Below are positions 13,341-26,951 of a stretch of DNA of 64,000 bases, in pieces. The DNA comes from Anarhynchus alexandrinus (taxonomy: Eukaryota > Chordata > Aves > Charadriiformes > Charadriidae). The position numbers and the translations under genes were made by a program. The notes below the pieces were generated by a model. The model saw only the letters and a program-made list of their open reading frames with translations. It had not been told where the DNA came from and searched no databases. The stretch covers positions 7,201,631 through 7,265,630 of the forward strand of contig VUYV01000015.1 in the NCBI GenBank assembly GCA_008711295.1. The letters are read 5' to 3'. Positions within the stretch are counted from its first letter, which is position 1; each line of letters starts with the position of its first letter.

Positions 13341-16300
13341 ATTTGAAAATGGAAAGTGATGCCCCTAGCCTACTAACAAGGATGTCACAGTGGTATAGGA
13401 AAGTCAGATGGTTAATCTTGCTGAAGATCCAGTTCCTTCATTCTGCAAAATAAGGAAAATATGACTCACTGTGTCCACAGGGTGTATGGAAAATAAAATG
13501 AAAACAGTGGTATGCATGAATGACCTGCAGAGGAGAGTGATCGAAAACACTCACTAAAATGGAACAGAGAGTAAGAGGAGGTTGGGTAAGAAAGGGGAAT
13601 ATCAGGAGTCTCCGATGTGACAGACCACTGCACAAGTGAAGACAAGCACAGGAGCCAACACAGGTAACAATGAGAGAAGACATCAGAGGGGCTCAAAAGG
13701 AGTAAAGCATCCACTAAGTAACAGTGAGATGCTGAGATCAAACCCAACCCAGCAGAGTCAAGGCAGACTAACTTCTGTGTCCAAAAACTCCCCTTTCCTG
13801 ACAAAAGAGGCAGACTCAGTCCCTGCAGACAATGAAGTTAAATGACAAGAGAAAGGCAAATGCTTACTTGAATAGTTTAGTATCACTTCAAACACTTTAA
13901 TCCATTTTGAAATACATATTCAAGGCACAGCAATCTAGACAGACACAGCATAGATGAAAGAAAGAAACGTAAATCTGCCTGTAGCAGTCCATGTCCAATT
14001 CACCTGTGCTATAATGCCACAAAACCACCATGTGTGTGTTGTGTGGGGGCATAACCCCACCAGGCACAGCACAAGGAAATAACACATTTCTGGGGCCAAT
14101 TCATGTGCTTGAGCAGGACTCTCCCCTTCTAACATGAGTCAATAATAACACTCACATTTACATTCATTGTAAGCAGAGTTGAATCTGACAAGTTCAGTTT
14201 AGAAAAATACTTATTTCTCCAGTAAAATAAGCAAAATCCAAGTTCTAGTCTGGATCTGTACACATGCTCACTGCATTAATAGAGACCGATCTTTGTCTCG
14301 TTGATCTATGGCATTGCAAGTTGACTGAGAGTGGGTAACTGCTGAGCTGATGGCTATCTTGTTGGGAGAAAACCCATAGAAAAGGTTTTGAAAATGTATG
14401 AAAATATGTGGGAGAGCAGGAATGGAATATTCACAACAAAAGGAAGAAATGAAATAATATGGGTCCCATGAACAGCAAACTACGGATGGGGGATGTGGGA
14501 AATGGGCACGTCTGGTTACACCGCACACTTGGCCATTCAGTATTATACCAGGGACAAGCTTGTCTCAACATGTTGGAGGGAAATGGTAGTAATAAAGTGG
14601 TGGAGGAGTATATTTTGACTAGCACAAAGAGCAAAATTGGAAACATAGGTGGGAAGCTTCTGGATTATAACCACTATTATACAGAAAAAAAGGTTTTGTT
14701 TCATGTAGCACATTTCACATTTGGGATAAACCTGGTATCAAATATTCACATGCAATCTCTGAAAAACCTGATCTAAAATCACTTCCCAAGAAAGATAAAA
14801 TAGAATCAACACCAACAACCACCAACATTCAACTAGTCTGTTTAAATGGGATGAAGAGCTGACTAGGACATTAAGGACATCAAAGGATACCTTTCAAAAC
14901 AAAACAATCTTTCCTCTTCTCATCTGTGGCTGGAAGATAAACATCCAAGGAGTAACAGATAATCCGTATCAGTTCATTTTTTAATAATTATTCATAATAA
15001 AAATATTATTTGTAATAATTAGGGGTAACATGAAACCCACAATAGAATGAGCTGACCACGAGGCAGGTTGTTTTCTTATCAAGAAAAAAGGCCAATCAAG
15101 CCCTAAGCACAGAGACTCACAGGAAATCCCAAATATTTTAAGATTCCAGGAAATTCTGATGTCTGAGATGGTAGCTCAGTGCAAAGATACCTGACGCAGC
15201 ATGGGTACCACAAGCAATCTCACCATAGCATTAGAGATCTGACTGAGCTAATTGCTTTGCATCTCATGTTTCCAAAACTAATATATTTAGCACCAGGTCA
15301 AGTGTCCCTACACTGCACTGTATTCTTCTGTGTAAACATACCCACAGAGCCCTAATTGCACTGAGGACTCGTGCTGAAGATGATGAGCAAAATGCTATTT
15401 AGAGTCAACAGGTCTGTATCCCGTATCAGCCACAGGAGTAGGCAATATTCCCTCTCTCCATGCACAGAAGTGGAGGTGCAATCTCCTCCTACAACTTGTG
15501 CAAGCCCTCCAAACTATTGACTGCCTAAGATTTTCGGCTGGGACTGTGAAAAGCCTAGCCTTGGCTGTATTTGTTCTAACCAAAAGTGCCATGAAACTAC
15601 CGGAGACTGCTTTTAAGGTTTTCATCATGAGAAATAAAGCATAAAACTAACTAAATAAAGAGGATGTGGAAGGACAGCGACTATCTGCAGGGCTGACGAA
15701 AAAGAAAAATGCAGGCAAGCAATGAAGGGCAAGGATGCCTCAAAGAAATTAGAGGTTAAGTCCACAATTTTCCTGAGGGAGGCATGGACTGCTGAGCAAT
15801 GAATACACTTGAATTAAAAAATGAGAAATGAAATGAAAAAGCAATCAAGGGTAAGAATAAGGCACAGTGAAAGTAAGAAAATACAAAGCTTTGCACAGCG
15901 ATTATGTCTGAACCAAATTCAGCAAGTGTAAGAATGATCAGAAAACTCCAATCAGGTCAAAAATAAAAGATGTATAAAAATTTAAAAAAAAAAAAAAATA
16001 ATTACCAGGAGGTCTGTAACACTGGGCATGGAGGACAGAGGTCATGGATGTGATTGCTCACAGCTGGGACCACGGCAGGCAGAGGTGTAGCCCAACTCAA
16101 AACAAGAAGGCTGCGTTGTGGGTTTAGCTTTCTACAAACATAGGTAAGACTGAACTTTGTACCTGCCCATACACATAGAGGGCAAGCAAACATTTTTTTT
16201 CAAAAAGACATAAAACATGTTGATGGCAGGCTAGAACAGAGATGTTTTTGAAAGAAACGTGATGGGGTTTAAACCACTTTGGAAGAAAGGGCTTCAATTC

Positions 16301-19300
16301 ACAGGTATTGGGTGCCAGGCATTGGCAAACCTCAACCATTACATTGTTATACAGAGGCAACAGATCTGTGGAAAGTACAGAAAGCAGGGTTAGCCTAGAT
16401 ATTCAGTCAAATATTCAAAAAAAGCTCTTTGCATGGACAGAAGTAGGCTTAGATCCCCCCATAACAAAATTAGAGACTGAAGCAAGCTGCTACTGGGTAT
16501 TATGTGGATTAGAATTAGGATTTAATTGTCTCTGTATTAATCAGTGAGGGTGACAGCCACCTTTTTGCTGATAAACAGGACACCTATAATTCGCCACTCC
16601 AAGGCAAGAAGCTGCTGCAGAGCTCCTGCAGCCCAAGAGGATTCAAACCCTCGGCAAACCAACCACTCCTGTGCAGGGTGGGCTTGTGGAAACTGAATTG
16701 GGGACTGCCGGGTGGCCACAGCCAAAGCCAAATGGGCAAGCATCTGTAGGTTACTCTATAGAGGCTCACATCCCCCGTGGTCTGAGCTCAGGAAGGACCA
16801 CAGTGTATCACACCAGGGAATTAAACACTTAGCATAATGCAATTTGCACATGTAAAATACTGAAATAACTGACTTTCATTACCTTAATTTACTGTCATCT
16901 GGGGAATGGAGAAGGACTGGCAATTCACAGACTAGATATGCAAGTGTTTTTGCCATCTTAACAGGGGAGGTGCAACACAACAATGCGGGAAATAAAGCAA
17001 GTCTAGAGGGAGCAGGAATTCAAACCCTGCCTGATTTCTTCATCAGAGCCATGGAGAGCACTGCCAGGGAGCACAGGAGAGGAAATAACAGACCTTCATG
17101 CTCTGGTACTAAAATGTCAGCCACTTGATGCTTTTCTTTAAAAGCAAATTAAAATTATGGGTCAGAAAAGAAAACTCCAAGTAGCAGAAGGAAAGGTTTT
17201 GGCTTTGGGACACTTTTCACAATAAAAGTCTCTGTTGCAGCATGTGACATAGCTGTGATTGTTCGCAGAGCTTTAATTCACATGCCATGCACTTGTGAGC
17301 TCTCTCCTTTTATTTGATGTATGGAGACAGGAGCATTATGTAAAGCAACCAACAGCAGCAATGAGAAAGGGCATGGGATGACCAGTGGAGGATAACTTTA
17401 GAGGCAGCTGAGTTAATCTATCAGCTCCTTGTTTGTTCTGCCCCCTCTGACCCATTGCCATCTCTGCCCCACAGCACAGGCTCCAGTGCTCCTCTGACCT
17501 CTCGGGGACCTGGTTCAGCTCCTCGTCTTTGCAAGGTTAGTAAGGCGTGATGGGGATGCCAACCCACCGGTCCTCATCCCCTTCAAATGCGCTTGGGAAT
17601 ACCCTGTAACAAGAACAGCATGGCTGGAGTCTCATCTTCTCCTGCTAGACTAGATCTGGTCACTTTAAGGTGATGGCCGTATCCCATATGTACACATATT
17701 GGTGTATATAGCTTCAAGACTTTGCTGCCTCCTGAAGTTTCTAGTGCTCTTCTCCTCTGAAGACAAATGACCAAAACCAAAACCTGCGCTAAAGCCCTGT
17801 CAGGGATTCAGAGAGGTGACTCACGGGTCGCATGTCATTTCACTGGGATAATATTTCACTCTGGTTAGAAACAGAGGGGACACGGAGCTGTGTGTTGGAG
17901 AGATGACTCATTAGGTGACCTTCAACTTAGGTCTCTTGGGAAAAAATATTTAAATGGAAAGAGACTTTTAACACTGGAACAGATGGTCTTAGGTTACAGC
18001 TAACATCTTCACAGGGTGTTATGAGCAGCACAGAGGAGCACATGCCAGGTATGGGGCAGGAGCTCTCAACTGACATGAGCTGGCTGTAGTTCCTCAAGAA
18101 CCCAGCTTAGCACAAAATAAAACTCAAGACCACATGCAGCCTCCGTGTTCACATCACAGCTACTGCTGTCACTGACAAAAGTAAGATCTGATCTTGTCTT
18201 ATAGCATGGTACAGACTAAATGGTCCCTCAAGGTGCAGCCCAGGTTTATTTTCTGTGTATTTATTCCTTATTTGCCCATATTGTGCATGAAATGACCATA
18301 AGCTATCTTTCCTATGAGGGTAAGGAAAGGGGTAAAGCTGTCTGGGGATTGATTTGCAACTGTTGAATACAAGCTGCTTCAGAAATCCCAAAATGGTGGT
18401 ATAACCTCAAGTTATGAGTCTGATATTAATGACAGGGTACACACACATAGGAGTGATGTTTTATCCTCATTTAAAAGATGTAAAGCTTTCAAATAATGCA
18501 GATTATCACATGGGAAGCTTTGTTGTTTCTCGCTGCGTGATTTTTTGAGTTATTGTATGTGGCCCCTCTGACAGACCCCAGAGTAAGCTTTGTTTCAAGT
18601 CTTTAATAGCTTTCAAAATGTGTTCTCACTTGGCTGAAAAAAATATTTTTAAAGGGACAGAATCCCTTCTTCAGCTGACTCTCACTCTATGCAGAAGTCA
18701 GGCTTCTAAAATAAACAGTATTTAGTGAATACCCTGCAAATAGAATATAGATATATAGCAAAGTATTGCTATGATACTTTTCCCTTGCCAAAGCAGGCAA
18801 GGACTCTCCTATTGATCTCTCCAATGCTACAGGCTGGGAGATGAAGACAGGGACCATTTCAACATTTTTTACTGTAGTGGTAGTTTCCTGATGTAATCCA
18901 GGATTATTCCCTGCTGGCCAAACAAGAGCTCACAAAAAAAAGGCCAGCCCTCAGATGAGCATCTGATTCAAAAGAAAATTCAGCTGAAAGCCGGGCATTG
19001 CAAAGATGAGTCAATACAAAAGCAAGCGGCAGCTCTGGATTTAAGCAGAAGTCCACAGCATTTAACCTACTTTAGCAGATCAATGCAGTGGATTTTTAAT
19101 CATCACATTAATCCTAAAATAAAAATAATTACCCCAGAGATCCGTATTAAAGTCCCTTAATTATATCTCATTTCATCATCCTTTTTACTCGGGATCAGGA
19201 GCTACAGAGACCAGAGCTTCCCGATGTCATTCTCCAGCTTGCAGTTTAACTCTCTTGTTAGGACTTTAGCTGCTACTACGGGGATGATGTGTTGGCCTTG

Positions 19301-21299
19301 CTGAGGGGACCCACATCCATCCCACTTGGGGGAAAACTGAACAAGGGAAAAACAAGGTGGGCAGGATTCTGTTTTCCAATGACACAGTACAAAACAGCAG
19401 GGGAAGGAGCAGAGAACATTACATGGTGGGTGAAAAATATGTGAATACCTAGAAATTCAATCTCTGCATTCTCCCCTTCTTCCAGCAACGCCAGGAGCTC
19501 ATTAATATCTCATTAAGGGGAAAGAGAGGACTTGACCAGAGGCTGGGCCCCTTATCAAATTTCACTGAGCAGAGTTTCTTTCCTGGTGCATCCTCTCCTG
19601 CCTGCAGTCCTGCCATCCCCACAGCCAGGCTTTGGGAGCATGGCCGTGGGCAAACACAGGACCATGAGCCTCCATGGCACCCTCCATGGAGAGCTGCAGG
19701 TGGGGTTTTTTTTTGGGGAACCCCATTCCTGCTTGTAAGGGCAAGTAGCAGGGCACAGCTTACACCCATACAGCTAACTTTTCCATCTTTCTCCCAGAAA
19801 AAGGTGCCTTTGTCCACACTCCTTATTGGGACCAGTCTCCAGCCTCCGCTGTCCCCTGCGTTGTGCCCAAGCTGCTTGTTTTAGGTCAGATTCCTTCTGC
19901 CTTGCTGGCCTTTACCCATTTCCACCATCTTTTTGTGAGAAACAAGCTAGCCCTGTGTTATATTTAGGCTTAAAAGCTTTGTAGATTTACTGGAATAGTA
20001 CTTCAGGGCAATCTTCAGGTTTCTCTAAGTACACGAGGGAATTTCTTCCTACTGCCTTGGGAGGAGGCCCAGATGCCTGTTACTGTTGCAGATGTTGGGA
20101 TGCAAGCAAAGGCTATCAAAAAACAAGCAGCATGTTGAATCCTAGCAAGTGAACGGCTTTAGGTTTAGGCAGTGTCCCCAGGCTCCAGCTTGGCAAGCAG
20201 CACCAAAGTTATAAATATCCCACTTCTCCTCGGCAAGGACGCTCTCCAAAACCACCAGCTCCACCATGGTCCCTGGAGGTGCAAGCTATAATGTGTCCAA
20301 GGAACCTCACAGCCGGCATCAGCTTCTAACAGGTGATTTAACACCAGACGTTTGTGAAAGAAAAGAGTAATCAAAGGTTGCAGCTACCCCTGCACAGAGC
20401 GGACTGGCAATAAAACTGCCTGGGAATGGTCACCATAATGTACTGCAGGGCATGAAAGCGAGAGGGAGAGGGAAAGAAAAAGTGAAAAAGTACCTTCATG
20501 ACAATATTATGGTAACGATGTAGGCTGCTATGTAAATCACCTTTCTGTCGCTAATAACTGACAGACTGAGACTGACACATCCTGCATTTTTATTTCCATG
20601 AAAGATCGGACCACTTCCCAGCAGAAAGGAGTCAAAGTGCTTTCTCCCTGCACTGAGGGGAGGGGGGACGGGGACGGATACGACCCTCTGAGACTCTTTC
20701 ATGTAATTAAAAAAAAAAATTGAACAAACAGTATTTTCCAGTCAAAGTGACAAAACGTATGCACATCTCCCTGCTTAAGCCCCTTTGATGGCAGAGTGCT
20801 CAGAACCAGACTTTCTCCTAGCAAGCCTGGGAATCACACATCACCCTTTTTTCATTCTCTGCGGCCCGCTGATGACAGGAGAGGCTCCCAGGGCACGAGG
20901 CAGGACAGAGACCAGCCAGAGAGATCACTTTCTGGAAGAGTTTTACTTGCATCTTCTCACCATTTTATCTTTACTTTGCTATTTTTCATTTCAATCTATA
21001 GTTTGGATTTATTTTTCATTGCTGTAATCTTGTTGCAGTCATTGCAACTTAGACAAGCAAGTATTAGTAGGACTGCAAGGCCCCTAGGACAAATGAGAAA
21101 AACTGAGAGAATAAGGCAAGATGAGACCTGAACTGGTCATAAAATCATCTTCTCAGCACCGAGACAGCTCGGTACTACCCTTGTCTACCTAACAGATTCC
21201 TGAAGCCCCCAAAGATGGAGATTTTACACCTCCTCAGGCAGCCTTATTCTTTAAAAGTTTCCCTTCATGGTTAAAGCCAAATTTTTCGTGCTGCAACTC

Positions 21300-21580
21300 A
21301 AGCCTGTGACTTCCTGTCATCTAATGAGGCTTCACAGGAATGTGTTTATTACCTTCCTCTTGGCAGAAACAGTTTGGGTGTTTCAAGACAGTCATCATAT
21401 ATCCCCTTAATTTTCTCCAAACCAAACAAACACATGTTTTCTACACATCTGCTCGTTCTTGCTACTTTCCTTTGGCTCCTTCCACCTGAGTCACATCTTT
21501 CTGGAAGTGAGGTGCCCAAAACCAGACAGAGTCCCCCAGCCGAGGAAGGCCTCACTGCTAAGCAAGGCACACAAATTGTT
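21300..21580 (-). mobile_element. Ancient CR1 LINE relic (ORF2 region)
   Basis: Read on the plus strand, the order of words follows the reverse complement of a CR1 ORF2 segment: a stretch on C-terminal CR1 coding sequence, then a 'gaggtgcccaaaaccagac' word that corresponds to the usual 'gcgcccagaactggac' block, then 'gaggcctcac'. Divergence is much higher than in the copy at 25970-26475, and no frame stays open, so it is an old copy. It may extend outwards on both sides (about 21185 to 21720), but the edges cannot be placed by eye. Confidence 0.55.
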
Positions 21581-22541
21581 CTGTGGATAAACTACAACAC
21601 TCCTGTCTATACATATTAATATCATGCTTGCTGTTCCCCCCCGGGGAGAAACATTTGCTGATTTGTCAGCATTTTGCTTGCTCTTGGCACAAGGCAAACA
21701 ACTACATGAGTTGCAAACCAGGCAAGAATCAAACCATTGATCTCTTCTGGCAAAATGCAGCTAAATGCCAATAAAAAATTCCACAGCAGCTGCCTACACT
21801 ACTGAAACCCACTTACCTCAAAGCACGTAAGAGAAACAGTCCCCTTTGTAAAATCATACAAGCCATAACACCTCAAACTAGATTTAAGGAAAATAAACTC
21901 TGCATGGGTCAAGGTTAAACGCTTGAAGATCCCCACTGGTGTTTGCTGTAAAAACAGCAGTGCCATTTTCAGATCAAAGACTGATGTGCTCTACAACAGT
22001 CTCAGCAGTAAATTCATGAGAATACATGAGAATACAGCAGTGAAAAAACAAAGTGCTCTCTCTGTTATTTGGAACAGTAATATTGCCACTTTGATTTTAG
22101 GAATTTCATCAGCATGTTTGTTTCTAAAGACATTAAAGTTTAGGTAATGAACATGCTACTTTAATTCAACCTCCCAAGTCATTTCAGCTTGAATTTACAT
22201 AAGGTGAAGAGCCTATACGGCAGGGTCTGATCAGGGGGAAATACTCAGGTGGTATAAGTCAGTCTATCTTAAGTTAAGTAAGAACTAGATTTTTACACCA
22301 GCTGAGGATTAAAACACAGTCTAAGAAACACACAAATCATTATATTCTGCCTAAAATTCTCCTTTATTAATAATCTAACAGGCATCACAGATGCCAGATG
22401 CACCTTCCCAGATTGACAAGATATTAATATTGTCAGCACAACACCAAGAAGTGGTTTGAGCTGATAAATGGTATGGCTGGATCTCTGTCTCCATTCAGTC
22501 CGACCAGACAACTTTTCCTATTCCCTCAAATCCCCCCTTAC
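21581..22541 (-). other. ST8SIA5 intron 1, donor-proximal part
   Basis: This noncoding sequence lies directly downstream (minus strand) of the ST8SIA5 first coding exon. It begins at the GTAAGG donor at 22541. A small tandem duplication (CATGAGAATA twice, near 22015-22036) is the only local structure seen. Confidence 0.6.
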
Positions 22542-22672
22542 CTTTTGAGATAGTTTCTCCCATAGAGGATCTGCTGCAGCAAGGTGACCACGGCAAAGGC
22601 GCAGATGAATATGAAGAACAAAGTTCTGTTTCCCAGCAAATCCCTGCTTGACGAAGGGTCAGTGTATCCCAT
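22542..22672 (-). CDS. ST8SIA5: ST8SIA5 first coding exon (alpha-2,8-sialyltransferase 5, N-terminus)
   Basis: The exon encodes 43 complete residues plus two bases of the next codon. It starts MGYTDPSSSRDLLGNR and ends LQQILYGRNYLK, a close match to the known N-terminus of vertebrate ST8SIA5. Residues about 18-36 form a hydrophobic signal-anchor helix (FFIFICAFAVVTLL), as expected for a type II Golgi protein. The family transfers sialic acid in alpha-2,8 linkage to gangliosides, giving GD1c, GT1a, GQ1b and GT3, mostly in brain. The exon ends at AAAAG followed by the donor GTAAGG (22541 downwards), phase 2. The start is supported by an in-frame TGA 15 codons upstream (22717-22715) and by AGG immediately before the ATG. 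The catalytic exons with the sialyl motifs are not in the window and should lie at lower coordinates beyond position 1. Confidence 0.93.
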
Positions 22673-22709
22673 CCTTCTTAAAAGCCACTGAAGCTCCGCT
22701 GGGTAAAAT

Positions 22710-22718
22710 TCAGTTCAT
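22710..22718 (-). promoter_or_regulatory. Two-codon upstream ORF in ST8SIA5 leader
   Basis: On the minus strand an ATG-AAC-TGA mini-frame lies 46 nt upstream of the main start codon. It is out of frame with the main ORF. If the transcript includes it, it is a minimal uORF that could lower initiation at the main ATG. The overlapping TGA at 22717-22715 is the in-frame stop that closes the main frame upstream. The transcription start is unknown, so its inclusion in the mRNA is inferred. Confidence 0.4.
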
Positions 22719-24354
22719 TGTCGCCTTCATGCCCTTTTTGCTGGGAAGCAGAGGGGAATGCTTGCTGGCTTTTCTCTGAGCAATCCAAGGACAAGGTATC
22801 CCATTGTTTGGCCCTGCTGCCCCTTCCTTGCCCCTTTCGGATGTTAGCTCCAGGATTGTGCGCAATGGCTTGCTTCCACGGTAAAGTTTCCAGGAGATTC
22901 AGACGTGGGTAACATCTAAAATCACCTCTCAGAGCTCTTTCAGCGCAGGCAGCCTGTGCTGTGCAAGAGGCATTCTGTTCCCTCTAAGCCTCTCTTGAAA
23001 ACCCGCTGCTAGCAATTATCTACTTCAATCCCATTTTCATATTCCAGATGGGGGAAGCTGCAAATAAACCAGAAAACTGCAGGCAATGGCAAACACAGGG
23101 CTCCGGCAACCCGCGTTGGAAACACATAGTCGTCAGCTCTTCTTTGCTTCTGCTCAGTGATTCCAACGAAATGTGCTTGCAAGGAGACGTGACTGGGGTG
23201 TGCTATTATTGAACAAGCATGTAACGATCATGAGGATTTCATTCAGCCCCCTGCAAAAAAACAACAGCAGCAATCTGGTCAGGCTAGCAGGAAAGCTGCA
23301 TTTTGTGTGGCAGCGTGCCGTCTGTACCGTGCCTTCCGCACTGTAGCGTTTGCATGCAGAACGCAGTGCCTTCAGTTATAGACCGCTCAGTATTTGGGCT
23401 CCTATATTTCCCCCGGTTATTCCTCCAGAGTAAGCGTAAGCAAGGTCACTGTGCATCTCTTCAAGGACAGAGATCTCGGTTCCTGCATGCTGATTTATTG
23501 GAGGCTCTGAGTAGCCTCACAGCCGCAGAGAGGGAGACTGCCTCTCTGTGCAGGCTCTAAGAACCATTCATTTAAAGAGACAAATATTCTGATTGTTCCT
23601 CCACTAGAAACAGTTCTCTTTTGAAAGGGCAAAGCAACAAGACCTTATCCACAGCCATCGTAACTCCCCTAAAAATCTCCCCATTGTAGGAGAGGCTTGA
23701 TTCAGCTCACAGGGAAATCAATGGGAGTTTTGTTGCTGATTTCACTAGAAGCAAAATCTGTCCCCAACCCTTAGCTTCTTAAAACAAGTTCCAATGAAAG
23801 CTTTATCCATAAATGAAAAGTCCTGGCTAGGAGGTTGTTTTGCCCCAATAACAGATGGGAAAATGATTTTGACAAAAAAAAAATGTGGGGAAAAAATCTT
23901 TTGTCGAAGAGAATGGGAAGATTTTTGTGTGAATAAATTTTCCAACAGTTAAATCAGCGTATGCAAAATGTTCTAGTGTGCCAGCAGCCCAGCTGTGTGA
24001 AGCTTCAAACAGGGACTGTTTCTGAACTTTGTCTCAGCTGTAATTGGTGCTGCATGGGAAGAAGGGCCAAAGGTAACTTTGTGCAACCCTTTCAACCCAG
24101 TTCCTGAAGCCAGGGCTAGTCCTCACCATGACCTACAGCAATTCAGGAAAGAAAATCAAGGGCTGCAGCAGGCTTTGCCTTGCCTAATTTTAAGCAACAG
24201 AAGTATCAAAAGTGTTTAAGGTAGGAACCTGGTCATCCTGAACCCCTGCAGGCAGGAAGCCCCAGCCTCTGACACGTCCTTCTTCAGTCCCTTTCAAAGC
24301 TCCCACACATGCATTTGTGAATCCTGCTGGAGGCTTCGACTGTCACCTGTGCGT
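22719..24354 (-). other. ST8SIA5 upstream flank, leader and promoter not resolved
   Basis: The 5' leader and promoter of ST8SIA5 should fall here if the leader is unspliced. Base composition is near 50 percent GC in places, but CpG is sparse, so it is not a typical CpG-island promoter. I could not place a TATA box or transcription start with confidence. No plus-strand gene is visible. Confidence 0.4.
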
Positions 24355-24530
24355 ATAAAAAGAGTGATGATGCTGGGTCAAATCAAAGATTATCCAGCCT
24401 TGTCCCTGACATTGACCAGTGATGAATAGACAGGGAAAAGTAGGGAAAAAAAGGCAAGGACATACTGAATTTCCTTGGAAAGACTCTCCTACCATTTTGT
24501 GGTTCGGGGTCTTCCTGAACCAGGGGAAGA
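24355..24530. repeat. Ancient amniote interspersed repeat (CR1-group type)
   Basis: The plus strand contains GGGTCAAATCAAAG, then CCAGCC, then TCCCTGACATTGACCAGTG, then TTTGTGGTTCGGGGTCTTCCTGA. This order matches a repeat common in reptile and bird genomes, whose usual form begins GGGTCAGACCAAAGG and ends in TGGCTCAGGGACTTCCTGAG. It is strongly diverged. I am sure of the repeat-like order of words but not of the family name. Confidence 0.5.
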
Positions 24531-25969
24531 AAAAAAATATTTTGGCTAGAAAAATAACTGAGTTGCATGTACTCATTTGTACTGTACTGGGAATAATACA
24601 CACACCAGGGGACTGCAAATTAAATAGCAAAAGCAGTTTGATTCCCTCTTGTCAAAGTCTTCAGCTCTAGGCCAAATATGTTTCTTTTAACAACCAGTTC
24701 ATATAAGCCCATATAATATGAGAGTGTTTCCGTAGAGGAACCGTACCATTTAGATGTATCTAACCGCATACCCTTCTCAGTAACAGGAAAAGCGGTATGG
24801 CCATCAGAAACCCCAGGTTGGGACCCAAGACACTACACAGGCAGATTGGTATGGAGAAGCTGAGAGGTAAGGCCAGTAAGGGCAGATGTGAAGGAAAAGG
24901 TACTTAATGTTTTGATTTGTTGGATTTTTACTGATAGCTTTGAAAATCATCTCCAAGAAATTTGTCTCAGTTGCTCCAGGAGTTATTTTACAGTAATACC
25001 AAAGTATCAGAGAGCAAAATTTGGCGACTTATGACCTATGGGTATGATGCCAGTTTTGCAGATTTTAATATCATCTAGGTTTTGGTGAAAACACTTTCTG
25101 CCTTTTCTCCTCTATTCCCCTCCATTCAAAGTGATTTTTTCTTGAGATATCTTGTGCTGTAATGCACCCAACTCATGAACCTAGCAGATATTCTTTCTGC
25201 TGGACTGATGGTCAGCCTGAGCCACAGTAAACAGCCTGGAAGCACCATGTACTCTCAGTCAGTCTTTGATATTCTGGGTCCTCTCATCCTCCTCTGCTGT
25301 ATCAGAGCTGGCCAGAAGATACAGCACCTGAGAGGCCTACGAGCAGGAGAGCTGCACGCCTAAAGCAAAAAGCAAAGTACAAAGACATGTATTATAAGTG
25401 GAGAGGGTTTTCTGTGCCAGATCTTGCGCAGACACTGTTCCTGAATGTCACATGTAAAAGAAATCTGTCTGCTGCCTTCAGCCCAGTACTACAATAACGC
25501 TGCAGAACTGGAAGCAGAGCAGCTCTGTGCAAGCATCAAGAAATAGGATGTCTATCAACAAATTTTCAAAGGATGCTTAAGGTTGCCTGCAATATTTGTT
25601 GTGAGTGAAAACAGTCACAGAATGCATGCAGAAGGGCTGAATAAGCAATGCCAGCGCTCTTTCCCAGGGGTCCTTTGAAAGTTTGACTTGTCAACTACAG
25701 GCCTCCTTGAAAGCATCAGGCCTCTGCAGAGAACAATTTAAATTTTTTTTTATTAATTTACACCCTGCACTTAAGCAAGCAAGGCACCAAAAGAGTCCCT
25801 CCAGATTTTGAGAAGGGCTTGGGGAAAAGGACATTATAGTAAGTTGTGTTGCAAACACAGATTTGCTGGGCACGACTGGGCCCCAGGTGCTGTGTGCAAG
25901 TCATGTAAGCATTGACACTGCAATGGGCAACGTGGCTACAATGGCACTGGTAACATACAGGGAATCACA
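24531..25969. other. Intergenic, nothing recognised
   Basis: No coding exon, RNA gene or repeat could be recognised. The open frames are short and unlike known proteins. Confidence 0.5.
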
Positions 25970-26475
25970 GAATCATAGAATCATAGAATGGTTTGGGTTG
26001 GAAGGGACCTTGACGATCATCCAGTTCCATGGGCAGGGACACCTCCCACCAGCCCAGGTTGCTCCAAGCCCCATCCAACCTGGCCTTGAACACCTCCAGG
26101 GATGGGGCAGCCACAGCTTCTCTGGGCAACCTGGGCCAGGGGCTCACCACCCTCACAGTCAAAAATTTCTTCCTAGTATCTAATCTAAATCTCTTCTCTT
26201 TCAGTTTAAAACCTTTACCCCTCATCCTATCACTACAATCCCTGATGCAGAGTCCCTCCCCAGCTTTCCTGGAGCCCTTTTAGGGACTGGAAGGGGCTCT
26301 AAGGTCTCCCCAGAGCCATCTTTTCTCCAGGCTGAACAACCGCCCCTCCCAACTCTCTCAGCAGAGGTGCTCCAGCCCTCTGATAATCTTCATGCCTCCT
26401 CTGGACTCACTCCAACAGGTCCATGTCCTTCTTATGTTGGGGGCCCCAGAGCTGGACACAGTACTCCAGGTGGGT
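25970..26475 (-). mobile_element. CR1 LINE, 5'-truncated, relatively young
   Basis: The plus strand begins with AATCACAGAATCATAGAATC, the reverse complement of the terminal repeat at the 3' end of avian CR1. It continues through TTGGAAGGGACCTT and the well-known 3' untranslated and ORF2 tail. The minus-strand frame at about 25965-26225 contains [10 protein letters not shown] and [16 protein letters not shown], the characteristic CR1 ORF2 C-terminus. Homology fades after about 26475, so the copy is truncated at its 5' end, as most CR1 copies are. It is the least diverged CR1 3' end in the window. No function is retained. Confidence 0.95.
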
Positions 26476-26951
26476 GACACTCTATACTCCAGTCAGCATC
26501 ATGCCAGATGACAGGAACCCAGTAGGATCTCTTCCATCACCAGCAGACCACTTCACTAGTATCAGCTACTCAAAATGCCTCTTATGAAATGGTGAGAGAG
26601 AGATGGATAACCTGCATGATATGCTCAAGCACAGAAAGGGTATTCCTATATTGTTTCTTGGAGTACAGACTTCAGAGGCAAAAGCAAAAGCCACAAAATG
26701 GAACTGCTCATAGAGTATCATAATATGAAGCTGCCAGAAACAGTTGTCTTACACGTTGCTTGCCTTTATTTGTTGTATGTGAGCTGCTTGATAAATATCA
26801 TCAGAGATAATCTATCATGAGAAACTCCTCCAGCCTGAGCAGTGAGACTCTGAGCCCTCTAACACAAACATGAACATGCTCCAGACAGTAATACCCTCCA
26901 AAGGGAGCTCATCATTTCCTCTTTCAGTCCAAATGCAGCAGCAATGAATTT

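Larger units (their letters stand above)
1..21299 (-). other. Inferred ST8SIA5 intron 1 sequence, no exon seen
   Basis: No recognisable coding exon, structural RNA or young mobile element is visible here. Open frames are short and lack protein-like motifs. The stretch lies downstream, on the minus strand, of the ST8SIA5 first coding exon. I searched by eye for the later sialyltransferase exons (the sialyl motifs) and did not find them, so this is most simply part of the first intron. Local features are a GACA/TACA-rich microsatellite near 6304-6349, a purine-rich tract near 11340-11530 and a possible MIR-like relic near 13.2-13.3 kb. The intron assignment is inference from position. Confidence 0.5.

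Noticed and set aside
1..22541. Later ST8SIA5 exons with sialyl motifs
   Set aside because: I looked for them on the minus strand and found none, so they probably lie beyond the window.
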